DNA from: Cokeromyces recurvatus
Lineage: Eukaryota > Mucoromycota > Mucoromycetes > Mucorales > Mucoraceae
Length of the DNA stretch: 64,000 nt
Reading direction: 5' to 3'
Assembly (NCBI RefSeq): GCF_025118155.1
Contig: NW_026251389.1
Location: 124,001 to 188,000, forward strand
The translations under genes and the position numbers were made by a program. The notes under the pieces were generated by a model. That model saw only the letters and a list, made by a program, of their open reading frames with translations, did not search any database and was not told the origin of the DNA. Numbering within the stretch: the first letter of the stretch is position 1; the number at the start of each line of letters is the position of its first letter. Of this stretch, positions 50,601 to 62,523 are shown piece after piece.

Positions 50601-51238
50601 TTCAGAGTAAAGTATATAGATAGAAATCCTTATCATGTTATTAACAACTTTCTATTAGATACATTGCAACAAAGATACGCGCCTTTTGCTTATTTGCAAC
50701 TCATTTTCATGAATTGACAACATTGAATGAAACTGTTCCTCATGTCAAAAATCTTCATGTTACTGTTCATATAGGTGATGATCATGAAGTCACTTTATTA
50801 TATAAAGTGAATGAAGGTGTAGGAGATCGCAGTTTCGGTATTCATGTAGCAGAATTAGCGAATTTCCCACCATCAGTTATAAATCTTGCCAAGCGTAAAG
50901 CGAATGAATTAGACGAAGAAGCTGATTTCTTTAATAGTAGGTTTAATAAGCAAAACAAGATTGAGCCACAACAAGTAAAGGTGATTATAATAGCACAAGT
51001 TGTAAATAGACATATGCTAATATATATATATATATATATATAGGATGGTAATGAACTTATAAAAAACATGACAAAAGAATTGGCAATTGCAAATCAAAAT
51101 GAAGACAAAGATACATTAGAAGAAAAGATTCAGTCCATTAAAGAAAAATATTCAGATGCTATAGAACAAAATTTATATTTAAAACAAATCTTAGAAACAG
51201 ATAATCCATCTAATTGTGATGACAAGATGGAAGAATAA
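47648..51238 (+). CDS. MSH2: MSH2 DNA mismatch repair protein
   Basis: Thirteen exons: 47648-47687, 47765-47814, 47872-48004, 48078-48328, 48379-48465, 48550-48757, 48813-49484, 49549-49869, 49931-50056, 50126-50221, 50282-50606, 50659-50980 and 51044-51238; 941 aa versus 934 in human. Mismatch-binding N-terminal domain ([10 protein letters not shown]...IRLFER), connector and lever ([32 protein letters not shown]), then the ATPase: Walker [17 protein letters not shown] (about 670-685), Walker [17 protein letters not shown], and FATHFHEL. It pairs with MSH6 or MSH3 to recognise mismatches and small loops. Every junction checks in phase, and no stop or shift is present despite many homopolymers. 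Confidence 0.97.
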
Positions 51239-51359
51239 ATTAAAATTGCATAACTCAGAACAATATATGTGTCTGTCTATTTTTATTTTATTTTTTATTA
51301 TATTTTATTTTATTTCATTTCATTTTATTTCATTTTATTTATTTATTTTTGTGATTTCA

Positions 51360-52057
51360 ATGACAAAAAATACCATGATGAATTCAATAGGAATATTATT
51401 TAGCTTTATTGGCATGGTAGGCCTTATACTATCTATTATAACACTAGTGCCACTAAACGGATATAATTTGTATACAACATTTAATGCATCAACTAAATTA
51501 CTTTTATTTGAAATTCAAAGAAATGATGACTGGCAACACTTAATTTTATCTCGAGATGCAAAACTTTATTTTATCTTTTTATTTGGATCGTTCATGTCAA
51601 GTATATTGGCCATAATGACTACTTTTATTGCTTTATTTAGCAATATCAAATCAAACAAAAAACAACAGCAGCAAAAATCATGGTTTTTACGGTTTATAAG
51701 CGTTACACTCTTAATACAAATTGTATTTTCGTTATATGGTAATAAAAGAAAAAGGAAAGGAATGAATGAAAGATATGCGCTTTTATACAAATCTGTTTAT
51801 ATCCTGTTATAGGCGTGCATCTTATCTATAGAGTGAAAAGCAAAACAGAAATAATACCTTTGGAAATTCAACAGGACACCATGTTATCTTGTGCAATTCT
51901 ATGTTTAAATTACCTATCTTTGATTTTATTTGCTGTTATCCTACTATTTGCTTCCTTCTGTATTTTGTTATCCTCCTATTATCATCAAAGGGATAAGCAG
52001 CAAATGAGCAGCAGTACCATAGAAGATGAAAGAAGACCCTTATTAATAGCTGTTTAA
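51360..52057 (+). CDS. Predicted four-transmembrane protein of unknown function
   Basis: Exons 51360-51738 and 51813-52057 give 207 aa. Four hydrophobic helices at about 9-31, 69-93, 109-129 and 154-180. The loop after the first carries a possible N-glycosylation site (NASTK) and a Trp (DDWQHL), and both termini would face the cytosol; the C-terminal tail is polar (SSSTIEDERRPLL, a possible acidic dileucine-type sorting signal). The tetraspan layout with a long first loop recalls claudin/SUR7-type fungal membrane proteins, but the diagnostic cysteines are absent, so no family is claimed. It starts 122 bp after MSH2 on the same strand. Confidence 0.65.
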
Positions 52058-52684
52058 TATCTTCCCCTTGTTGTGTTTGTACCTGATTGCGGTGTTTAAA
52101 GATATCGTGTACCCTTTAAAGAAATATTTTCTTTCAAAAAAAAAAAAAAAAAATAAAATAAAATAAAATAAAATAAAAATAAACTGGGCAAAATAAAGTT
52201 AAAAAAAAAAAGGATCAAATCGTGCAAAGTCAAGGGGAAGGGGTTCTAAAACGTCAAAGTACTCTTTATAACTTTTTTTTTGTCTGTTTGTTAACTGGAG
52301 ATGGATAGATAAAGTGGTAAAAATCTTGATAAAAGTCGATGATTATATTTAAATATGTTACTCTTACTTGAAACTTGAAAAAAAAAAAAAAAAACCACTT
52401 AAAAAGGCTAAAGTGCAGAAATTAGAGTCGTAACTAATTATGCCTCCCAAAAAGGTGATAGTAAGAACGTTGTTATTTGTAGGAAATACAAATCAAAAGA
52501 CTAAGGATATTTTTTTTTTAACATTCTCAACATTGTTTAAAGCAAATACCTGCACGAATAATATATGTATCTGTCCATGAAAATCATGATTTTTATTATT
52601 ATTATTATTATTATCTTTAACCAAATATTTTTTTTTCTCCCTTTTTTTTTGGTTTTTTTTTTTTTACACCCTCTGATTTTAAGA
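52058..52684. other. Intergenic region
   Basis: Poly-A and AAAAT repeats (52137-52185), T runs and a (TTA)n near 52590-52615. An ATG at 52440 followed by CCTCCCAAAAAG and a donor-like GTGATA could be a tiny first exon, but nothing supports linking it to the next gene. Confidence 0.4.
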
Positions 52685-53686
52685 ATGGATCAAGCTTTAA
52701 AAAGGTTTCAGTTTTGTCAATTTGCATGTTAAATGTATTCTATTTATTAGATTTCTTTCTTTTTGTTACATGGCTAACACAATTCTATCAATAAAGTATA
52801 AAGCGAATATCCTATTTCGATGAATACGCAGACACGCCAAATACATTAACAATTTACATTCAAGAGGTAATGGCTAAAATATGTATATATTAATTAAGCT
52901 ATAAGCATTTACATTTTGAAAAGATGTTAGATGCTGCTTATGGTTGTTATATTTGGCCTTCAGCATTAGTCATGGGTGAATTTGTTTGGTATAATCGTCA
53001 TCAATTTACAAATAAAACTCTACTCGAAGTAAAGTAGATGCACATCATATTTATTTATGAAGGAAATACTAATTATGCAGTTGCATGTAGGTGGGCGCAG
53101 GCACATCAATACCTTCTCTTGTACTTTCCAAATCAACGAATGCAAAACTAATCATAAGTGATATGCCAAATATTCTACCTGTTATTGAAGGCTGTTTACA
53201 ACTTAATTGTTTAAAAGACGATATTGGTAGGATATGGGTTCGAGCACTTGAATGGGGAAAATTCAATACAGACACAAGCATTGATAGATTACTACAGACT
53301 GTTGAAAGTAAATGGCCGAAAACGAAAATAGATTTTATATTTGGTAGTGATACATTTTATGAGCCATCACGTAAGTTTATTAAACAAACAAACAAATTTA
53401 TAGGCTAATTTTGTCTATAGACTTTGAAGATTTGCTTATGTCGGTTTCTTTTATTATGCATCATCATAATCCTAACTGTAAATTTTTCACAACTTATCAA
53501 GAAAGAAGTCCAAAAAGAAGTATACAGTATTTATTAGATAAATGGAACTTAAAGTGTAGAATGATTTCAAAAGACTCATTCTTTCAAGATGTAAAATACG
53601 TTGATCCAGAAGACGAGTCATCGGAAGTCAAAGTGAATGCTGGAACACTATATAGTATATTTTTATTGGAAATAACAAAGCAATGA
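52685..53686 (+). CDS. METTL23-like class I methyltransferase
   Basis: Firm exons end at 52866 (encoding YFDEYADTPNTLTIYIQE), then 52924-53028, 53091-53370 and 53421-53686 (stop). Motif I is LLEVGAGTSIPSLVLSK, post-I has ISDMPN, and motif IV DFIFGSDTFYEP; the leader AYGCYIWPSALVMGEFVW is typical of the METTL21/23 lysine/arginine-type family that acts on non-histone or histone substrates. The 5' end is uncertain: the coding frame is closed by a stop at about 52790, so an upstream exon is needed. The best candidate is ATG 52685 (MDQALK) spliced over a weak GTTTCA donor. Treat the start as provisional. Confidence 0.78.
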
Positions 53687-53828
53687 CTGTTTTTTCTCTA
53701 TATAATTGTGGCTTACTTTTAATACATATTATATAATATACATTTTTTTTTTTTTTTATTTATTTATTTAAATAAAAAGCTAAATTTAAAGCAAACTTTA
53801 TTTCCTCTTATATATACACATTTATATA

Positions 53829-54692
53829 ATGTCTAGTTTACGTAACTCAGTACAGCGAAGAAATCACAAAGAACGTGGTCAGTTAGCAGGTCGTGAACGA
53901 TTTGGTCTTTTAGAAAAAAAGAAAGACTATATTTTACGTGCAAAAGATTATCATACAAAACAAAATAGATTAAAGGCTTTAAGAGAAAAGGCTTTGTTCA
54001 GAAATCCTGATGAATTCTATTTCAAGATGATTAACACCCAAACCAAGGGTGGTGTACACATTCAAAAGCGTAATGAAGAATTACCACCTGAGATGATTCA
54101 GTTGATGAAGTCACAAGATAAACAATATATTAAATATCAAAGAGATCTTAGTAAAAGAGTAAAGTATTATGCTCACTACTGTTCTCCAACTGAATTAAAA
54201 CTAATCTGTACTTTTTTTTTTTTTCTTAAATACAAATAGAAATTAGAAAAATTACAAGCATCACTTCAATTCTTAGATGATGGAAAATCATTCAAAGACG
54301 AAGAAGAAACAAAAGTAAAACAAAAGAAAAAGTCAAATCATATTGTTTTTGTTGATTCTGAAAAAGAAGCTCGTCAATTTAATCCTGTTAAACATCTTGA
54401 TACCTTACCAGAGCTTGTGAACCGTAAATTCAATCGACCTCGCATTCAGACTTTACGTGAATCGACTATTATTACTCCTGAATCAGGAAAGGATCTTAAG
54501 GAACTCAAGAAAGAAAGAGAACGTCTTTACAAAGAATTAGCTTCTCGTATGAAACGTGAAGAAGAATTAAGTAGGGCTGAAAGAGAATTAGACATTCAAA
54601 AGGCTTTACGAGGAAAAGGCAAAAGAAAGGTGGTCGGTAAAGATGAGCATGGATTACCAGTGTATAAATGGAGAGCAGAACGTAAAAAATAA
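53829..54692 (+). CDS. UTP11: UTP11, U3 snoRNP small-subunit processome protein
   Basis: Exons 53829-54158 and 54240-54692 give 260 aa (human 253). The start SSLRNSVQRRNHKERGQ and the following GLLEKKKDYILRAKDYH, FRNPDEFYFKMINTQTKGG and HIVFVDSEKEARQF are family hallmarks. UTP11 joins the nucleolar SSU processome for 18S rRNA maturation. The C-terminus is very basic (KGKRKVVGKDEHGLPVYKW). The intron has a T(13) run before its acceptor. It is convergent with WDR92: the stop codons are only 18 bp apart, so their 3' UTRs must overlap. Confidence 0.95.
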
Positions 54693-54710
54693 AATCTATG
54701 TTTTTTTTTA

Positions 54711-55381
54711 TTATATATTTTCAAACATGCCTATTTTAATGGACTGATCAAATGAACTACATGTAAATAAACCTTTTTTATCTTTATGCCAATCTAAAGA
54801 AATAATTGGATGCTTTGATAAATTAAGTACATCTATGGGTTTTGTAAATGGTTCTTGAAGATTAAAAGTTGAAAGATTTCCATCTCCTCCAGCTACGGTA
54901 AAATAAGTTGGTTGTTGTGGTACATGTCGAATAGACCATAGTGTTGTATTTTCTTTTGTAATTGACTTTTTTTTTTTTGAAGAAAAATTAATATTTTCAA
55001 AGATGGTTTATTTATTAAACACTTACTGGTATTTCTGTTATTTTGCCTGTTTCTATTTCAATGATATATGCACCTGATATTGTACTAACTAAAAGCTGTT
55101 CTTTATTAAATTCAATACAACAAACTCCATCTTTTACATGTGTTTCCCATAAATATTTTGATCCATTCACATCAAACAATTTAATATCACCATCCTCATA
55201 TCCGACCGCAATTACTTTTTGTCCTCTTAATTGACCAAAGGTAACAGCCCAAATGTCCTTTGTCTTGTTAGATTTAATAGTTAAAACTGATTTTTCTGGC
55301 TGTCGAATATCCCAAACTTTCACTAAGCCTATGTAAATATATATATGCATACATTATGTTATTTTATACATGTATAGTGTT

Positions 55382-55415
<34 letters not shown>

Positions 55416-55922
55416 TTTACCATCGCGGCTGCCAGTAATGAGTTCTTGTGACTCTTTAGGTTGATTAAATCCATCGATCGAGTTTATGATGCTCTCATGA
55501 GCTTTAAAAGTTACAAGTGGAATGTCAAAACGTTGAGTATCCCTATATAATCAAAATTTGAATATACCCATCATTTTACATCAAGGTCATTCAATTACCA
55601 AACTTGTAATTGACCATCAAAATCACCAGTTGCTAGATGTCTATTTTGCCCTGTTATCGTTCCACAACGTAATGCAGAGGTTGTCTCTGTCTTTATTATT
55701 ATTATTATTATTTAGAATATGTATTAAAGGATAAGCTTCTTCTTTTTATACCTCAGTTTTTAATTCGACATGTTTGCCTGAAAGTCCATAAACCCCCAAT
55801 TTGCCTGTTCCCTGATTTGTCACACCAAGGACACATAATCTGGATGAAAGCGGGATCCATTTTACATCGTAAGGTGTGAAAGATAAATCTTTGCTTATTA
55901 AACAATGCGATCTTATACTCAT
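54711..55922 (-). CDS. WDR92: WDR92/Monad-type WD40 protein (DNAAF10)
   Basis: Exons 55922-55752, 55690-55599, 55542-55421, 55328-55027 and 54965-54711 give 313 aa, a seven-bladed WD40 propeller. Family-specific stretches: YDVKWIPLSSRLCVLG, RHLATGDFDGQLQVWDT, HESIINSIDG, ELITGSRDGLVKVWDIRQ, VGYEDGDIKLFDV, YLWETHVKDGVCCIEF and the end ISLDWHKDKKGLFTCSSFDQ. WDR92 works with the R2TP/prefoldin-like chaperone system and is best known as a dynein-arm preassembly factor. An R2TP client role is the likeliest here because the host is presumed non-flagellated. The last intron ends in a poly-A tract directly before AG, without a pyrimidine tract. Confidence 0.9.
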
Positions 55923-56142
55923 GGATGATCAATCGTTTATATTATAAATGGATATCAATAATAATAATAAATAAAAATGAAAATTAAAATGAAAATTAAA
56001 AAAATCAAAAAAAAAAAAAAAAAAAAAAAAAACGACATTATTCTTCAAAGTCAGTAAGAAAAAAAAATGTATTTCTAAAAGTTTATATATGATAAAAAAA
56101 AATGATTATAAATGTATATGTAAATTAAAAGTTAGATGCAAG

Positions 56143-59100
56143 TTATTTAGCAAATACAAGTTCAAACTTCATGCCATTAACATCTTGTTCTTCTTCAGTA
56201 ATAAGTTGCTCAGAAGGCTTCATATTTTTAGCGTCTTGTAAAGGCTTCTTGATAACTTTGACCATAGCAGCTTCTTGATTCTTCATGATCTTCTCTAATT
56301 TATCAGCACCATCTGCAAGACGATAATACATATTAATATCATCTGTAGGTAATAAGTTTGCCTTCTTTCTCAAACGTTGGACACGATTAATGACTTCACG
56401 AGCAATACCCTCTTCTTCTAATTCAGGATACAACTTAACATCCATCAAAATCAAAGAGTCCTTGTCAGTATTTGCTTCATAACTAGCATCCTCAGAGGTA
56501 GCATCAAAGTAACGAATGACGTTAAGATCTTCATCAGTAACCTTGATACCAGCAACAACAATCTCTTTGGTCTTTACGAATTCCTTAATTTCATCACTGG
56601 TCAATTCGGGAAGTCCCTTCTTAACCTTCATGGCATCCTTCTTAAGCTTTTGACCAAGAACCTTCCAATCAGCTTCAGCTTTATATTTGACACCATACTT
56701 GCCTTCATCGTTGGTAATGATCAAATGTCGGATATTCAATTCTTCAATGATATAGTTTTCAAGAGCCTTGACATCAGCAAGGTATTGAGGATCACTGTGG
56801 ATGACAACCAACTCCTTAAGAGGAGTCTTGAGAGAAATATTTTTACGCTCACGAATTGTACGACCCAATTCGATAACAGTTTGCATGCGACCCACAGCAC
56901 GTTCAATTTCAGGATCAAAGTATTCCTCACGGACTGTAGGGAAGTCCAAAAAGTGAATAGAACGATCATCAACAACATTAGGATTCTTAGGAGCAAAGTT
57001 CTTGAGGTTTTGATACATATTTTCGACTAAATAAGGTGTGAAAGGAGCCATAGTACTACACAAAGTAAACAAGACTTCGTAAAGGGTATTCATAGCCATC
57101 TTAGCATCCTCTAAGCCGTTTTCACCCTTTAATCTCTTACGATTGAAACGAACATACCAGTTGGTCAACATGTCAATCATGCTCAACAAACGAGGAACGA
57201 CAGTATAAAGACGATAGGCAGCCATTTCTTCACGAATAAACTTGATAAGAGATTGACAAGTGGCCAAGATCCAACGGTCCATCACATTTTCAGACTTCTT
57301 GATATTATGATCATACATGAAATCAAAATCAAAGTCCTTCTTCAAGACAGCAGTTTGAGTCAAGAAAAATTTGTAAGCATTATACCATGGTAAAAAGACT
57401 TTAGAAATAACTTCTTTAACACCTTCTTCCTTAAATTTCAATGTCTCAGCACGGACAACAGGTGAGTTAATGAGATAAAGTCTCAAGGCATCAGAACCAA
57501 ACTTGTCAATAACAATACCAGGCTCAGGGTAGTTCTTGAGACGTTTACTCATCTTCTTACCATCGGCGGCTAAAACAAGACCACTAACGATGACATTCTT
57601 AGCAGGAGGCTTATTGAAGAGATGAGTAGATAAGACCAACAAGGTATAGAACCAACCACGAGTTTGATCAATACCTTCAGAGATAAAGTCAGCAGGGAAG
57701 GAATTCTTGACCTTATCCTCGTTTTCGAAAGGATAATGTTGTTGAGCATAGGGCATAGAACCAGATTCAAACCAACAATCAAAGACTTCTTCAATACGGC
57801 GAAGGACACCTTTACCCTTCTTGGAAGGAATTGTAATGTTATCAATGCTTTCACGATGAAGATCAGTGATAGGGGAAACACCACTAAGTTCTTCTAATTC
57901 AGCAATAGAGCCAATACATACCATTTCTTCAAAATCTTCACTAACCCAGATAGGAATAGGAGTACCCCAATAACGGTTACGAGAAATGTTCCAATCACGA
58001 GCATTAGCAATCCAATTGGCGAAACGTTTTTCTTGAACAAAAGAAGGGACCCTATATATGTATATGTATATAGAAAAAAAAAAGATTTTTTTTAAGTAAA
58101 GATGATATTAAACTACATAATTGATTACTCCAGAATTGTGTATTCACTTACCAATGCATTTGTTCATTACAAGCTAAAATTTTATCAATAATGGGAGTAA
58201 CACGAACAAACCAAGCAGGAACAGCCTTATAAATTAAGGGAGTATCTGATCTCCAACAGAAGGGATAACTGTGCTTGAATTGAGATTGAGAAACCATACG
58301 ACCCTTAGCCTTAATATCCTTTTGGATAACCTTATCAGCATCTTTAACATACATTCCCTTATAATCAGGGACTTCGCTAGTAAAGCAGCCAGTATCATCA
58401 ACAGGACAGGGCAAGTGGCCATCAGCACTGATGACCTTATGTTCTAAACAAACACGGTAATCGTCTTCACCAAAAGCGGGAGCATTGTGGACAATACCAG
58501 TACCAGAATCATCAGTAACATAAGTGTCAACCATCACCTTGAAGGCCTTACCCTTGAATTCCTCAGCAAAGAAATCATACATAGGAACGTATTCCCAACC
58601 TAACATATCAGAACCCTTAAACTTCTCAAGGACAGTAAACTTAGCCTTCTTGGGATCCTTATATAAGATATTAAGACGTTTCTCCATTAAAATATATTTA
58701 TTGTTGGATGCTTCATCGTGAATTTTCACATATTCAAAATCAGGATGAACACAAACACCCATATTGGAGGGCAAGGTCCAGGGAGTTGTAGTCCAAATTA
58801 AAAGTTGAGTAGATTCGTCATTAACCAAGGGGAAACCAACAACGACTAAAAAACAAAAGTTATTTAATATACATCGATTTATACATACAAATATATATAT
58901 TTCAAAATACTTACTAGCAGGATCATTAACATCCTTATAGTTTTGAGAAGATTCAAAGTTGGATAAAGGTGTAGTACAACCAGTAGAGTAAGGCATAACC
59001 TATTAACATAGATATAAATGTATATAAATACATATTAGAAATCAAAATAATGCAAAATAATCAATAATACTGTACTCTTTGACCACGATAAACTTGACCC

Positions 59101-59751
59101 TTATCAAACAATTGCTTAAAAACCCACCAAACAGTTTCCATAAAAGTTGGATTCAAAGTCTTATAATCATTATCAAAATCAATCCAACGAGCCATACGCT
59201 CAACAGTCTTGCGCCATTCACTAGAATATCTCATAACAATGGATCTACATTCAGCGTTGTATTTATCAATACCCATCTTTAAGACATCATCCTTAGATTT
59301 GATACCCAATTTCTTATCAATTTCATATTCAACAGGAAGACCATGAGTATCCCAGCCAAAGCGACGTTCAACATTATGGCCTGTATTATGGGCGTAACGT
59401 GTGACGATATCTTTAATTGTGCCGGCTAACAAATGGCCATAATGAGGAAGACCTGTAGCAAATGGAGGACCATCGTAGAAAGCAAAGATAGGTTTATCTT
59501 TGTTTAACTTTAAGGAAGTTTGGAAAGCATCAATTTCCTTCCAAAATTCGAGAATTTTCTCTTCCTCCTTGGGAAAGCTATGGAAAAAAAAAAAAGTTTA
59601 GATTGACATCATTTCGGCGAAGTTAAAAAAAAAATACTTTACTTGAATTGACCAGTCACTAATTAAAATCGATATATAACATTATTAAATAAAAAGTCTT
59701 GCATATATACAAAAAGAAAAAAAAATAATACTTACAGTCAGCCAAAGACAT
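56143..59751 (-). CDS. ILS1: Isoleucyl-tRNA synthetase, cytoplasmic
   Basis: Six exons: 59751-59736, 59658-59643, 59577-59076, 58999-58915, 58845-58152 and 58051-56143, giving 1073 aa (yeast Ils1 1072). Class I signatures: HYGH within [16 protein letters not shown] (HIGH-type, residues 56-59) and KMSKR at 604-608. Also the editing-domain [20 protein letters not shown] and [16 protein letters not shown], and the [12 protein letters not shown] block. The first two exons are 16 nt each, together encoding the conserved start MSLADLTGQF. It charges tRNA-Ile in the cytosol; no presequence, so mitochondrial charging must use another gene. Codon use is biased to C/T-ending preferred codons more than in neighbours, as expected for high expression. 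Confidence 0.97.
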
Positions 59752-60897
59752 TGTAATAATTTAGAGAAAAATAAAGAAAAGAAGTGCAAAGAAGTCTTGG
59801 TTTTGAGCTTCCGATATATGAAAAAAATATTTTAAGGGATGTTTTTTTGTGTTTGAATATCCGAACAAGCCACAGTCATAGTTTGTCAATTCCCAATTCA
59901 ATGTTATGATTGGTTAATATGAAGCTCTCAGATTGAAAATTATTTACTTCGTATTATATAATAAAACTGGATTCCACAGTTAAAGAATTAAATAAGACTA
60001 CCATTTTGTATGATGTTTAAGTCATTATTGGTAACTTAAAATATTCTATTTTGATTGTCTATTTACATTTTGATATGTTTCCTTAACGGCTATCATACTT
60101 GATATTACTCCCTATATCTAGCCTAGCCTTTTTAATTTTATATAATTAGTGTGCAACATATTCATGTCATTTTTTTTATGTAGACATTTTATGCACTATA
60201 TGCTGATTTAATAGAAATCACTATTTATCAAACTTGGAATATTTGAAAAGTGCTTTTGAACCTTTTCAGCCATTTATTATTAATAATGACAATATAAATA
60301 AAAATATGTATATATTAACTATGCGCTTCTTGTATAATTAATTCTTACTTTGGCTTTATATAAAGTGACACCTTGAAGCTTTTCACAGGTTAATAGTACT
60401 CAAAATAAATTATATTTTAATTTTTTTTTTTGAAATACTTATTGTGAGTTCATACTGAGGAAGTAGATTAATAGAATAAATTAATTTATAATATTCGGGG
60501 TAAAACAACTATATAGCTTCAATCCTTTTAATTATATTTACGGTCAAATAAAAATAAAGGATTTTCGATATTACTAGAATGATGATAGATAAAGTAGCCT
60601 ATAAAAAAACACAAATGTTAATTAAAATGAAGGAAGATATTAACTAGAAGTAAAACATGTATTTGATATGTGTAATTGGATTATATATTGTTCAGTAATC
60701 GACTCAATATATGCAATAGTCATGATGATTAAATATTTGTTCCCTTAGTTAATTACAAATTCATCTTGAATTGTTATATCATATCGTAATATATCCTTAT
60801 ATCAAATTTAACTTGTAAGTATTAACATTTATTTAGATTTGATTTGGCAGCTGCATTATAAATACATGAATAGTGGTACCTGAGATTCAGCTCTTTA

Positions 60898-61308
60898 ATA
60901 TTATATAAACTTATCAATTGCAATATGAATAACAAATGATATCATTAACACAAAAGACACATATAAAGCTATCTTTATATTGAGTAAGCTTTCTATAGAT
61001 TTTATTTTTCTACATGATGTATCATAAGCTAGTTTTAAAAAGTATTAAATATAAACCATATATTTCTATGATAAACTCTCTTTTCTAATATAAATGTATG
61101 CTCTAAATAAAGATCATACCAAGCTTATATGTAACTTCAACCAAGTATATAGAATATTGTTTCTGTTCAACAACAAGGATATCTTGTTATAAAATAAATC
61201 TCATATCGCTTTTCAATTCCTTTTTTATTCCGTCCTTTAACTAGCTGACGACCTTAGACAACACTATTCAATACGATAATTTACAAGGGCAAATTTAATG
61301 TCGAGATT
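60898..61308 (+). repeat. ~410-bp dispersed repeat (R410), copy B
   Basis: About 95 percent identical to 34938-35350, with the same start (ACTTATCAATTGCAATATGA) and end (GGGCAAATTTAATGTCGAGA). It stops where copy A continues into the tRNA upstream module; here an LTR-like element begins within 4 bp. Confidence 0.85.
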
Positions 61309-61311
61309 ATA

Positions 61312-61669
61312 TGTGATATTTCTTTTAAAATATCAAATAAAAAATATTATAAAATACAAATAATACAAAGACAAAAGAAATCAACACGGCCGAATAATAG
61401 TTCTAAAGTCAATTATTTTATTTATGAATTTAAATGGTTGGGGTATTTATAAGAATTGTTAAAGGGGCCTAACATAAGATGCGAATCAGGAAAGAGTTAG
61501 TTAATGACCGAATAAGATATGTTACAGTTAATAAAGTGTTAGAGGTTTTAATATTATTTGATGGAGTGGATCAATAAAGTTTCAGGAGAATTTAAATAGA
61601 ATTCCCTGAATAAATTTATGATCTGCATGTTTAATCAAGAAACATGACGTTATAAATCAGCTCATGACA
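61312..61669 (+). repeat. LTR-like dispersed repeat, copy 3
   Basis: TGTGATATTTC...CATGACA, 358 bp, colinear with 24864-25225. Flanking TTATA and (C)TTATT give only an imperfect target-duplication candidate. It interrupts the R410-tRNA module arrangement. Confidence 0.65.
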
Positions 61670-62015
61670 CTTATTATTACATAATACAATGTCTATAATT
61701 ATTTTTTAATATTAGAATACTCTGACAATGACTATTATTTAAACTGAATGTAGAATGAATATTATGCTGTAACGTACAGTACACTAGTTTTATTTGAATA
61801 ACCTTTTTATAAATAGATAAATGATGGTTTATTTCTATTAACTTAGTTGTAAAGACGACTAAAATTATAACAATGACAATAAAATATTCTTCGTAATCGG
61901 CGTTTGAGCTACACGTGTGCAAATAGCAAGACTTCAATCATCGAAACCCCTTTGCTTTCTCACATTTTATATTCTTGACTTCACGACGAGCATTTTTATC
62001 TCACAGAAATAAGCC

Positions 62016-62042
62016 ATGTCTACAGATAGTCCATACAAAGAT

Positions 62043-62086
<44 letters not shown>

Positions 62087-62523
62087 AGTGATAATTGTCT
62101 GATTTAGAAATTGTGTCCTGCTTGTTGAATTTGAAAGAAACACAACAGCCCATAACTTGGGAGAATTTCCTCAAGCCCATGCAAAATACTACAGTTGATA
62201 CATATAAAGATAGGGACATGGCTGATTTTAAAGGTGACTGGAAGGCTTGTTTTATGAGCGTTGTAAAAATGTTAGATATGGATGTTAAACAAAGCAGAGA
62301 TAGCTGGTTTCTCGTAGAAGAGGGTATTCAAACATCAACAAAAACAAGCAGTGATAATCCAACTGGTGCTCTTGAGGAGACTCAAAGCGTTTTGACAGGA
62401 ATTAGTGCTTCAAAGTCAAAATCGAGCTCAAGACAGTCAAGCACAGACAAAAATTACATATTGACAGCTAAAGAGAAGAAGTGCAGAATGATGTATGAAT
62501 TATTGAACGTTTCAAGAATGTGA
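62016..62523 (+). CDS. Small orphan protein gene
   Basis: Exons 62016-62043 and 62108-62523 give 147 aa. Start MSTDSPYKD, then EIVSCLLNLKETQQPITWEN, an aromatic middle (DFKGDWKACFMSVVKMLDMD; SRDSWFLVEEG), a Ser/Thr/Lys-rich low-complexity segment (SASKSKSSSRQSS) and a helical end (KKCRMMYELLNVSRM). The 64-nt intron is almost entirely an A(38) tract between GT and TTAG. Coding composition, phase and splice sites argue for a real gene. It sits between two halves of a tRNA-linked repeat, so it may be part of inserted DNA. Family not recognised. Confidence 0.5.

Larger units (their letters stand above)
59752..62015. other. Intergenic region with R410 copy B and LTR-like copy 3
   Basis: ILS1 promoter side, then AT-rich sequence with nothing recognised to 60897. 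R410 copy B spans 60898-61308, the LTR-like copy 61312-61669. A 31-bp stretch at 61829-61859 (TTCTATTAACTTAGTTGTAA and onward) recurs at 63357-63387. No gene. Confidence 0.6.

Noticed and set aside
56650..57897. Plus-strand and alternative minus-frame ORFs within ILS1
   Set aside because: Overlap the conserved synthetase reading frame and have no independent support.
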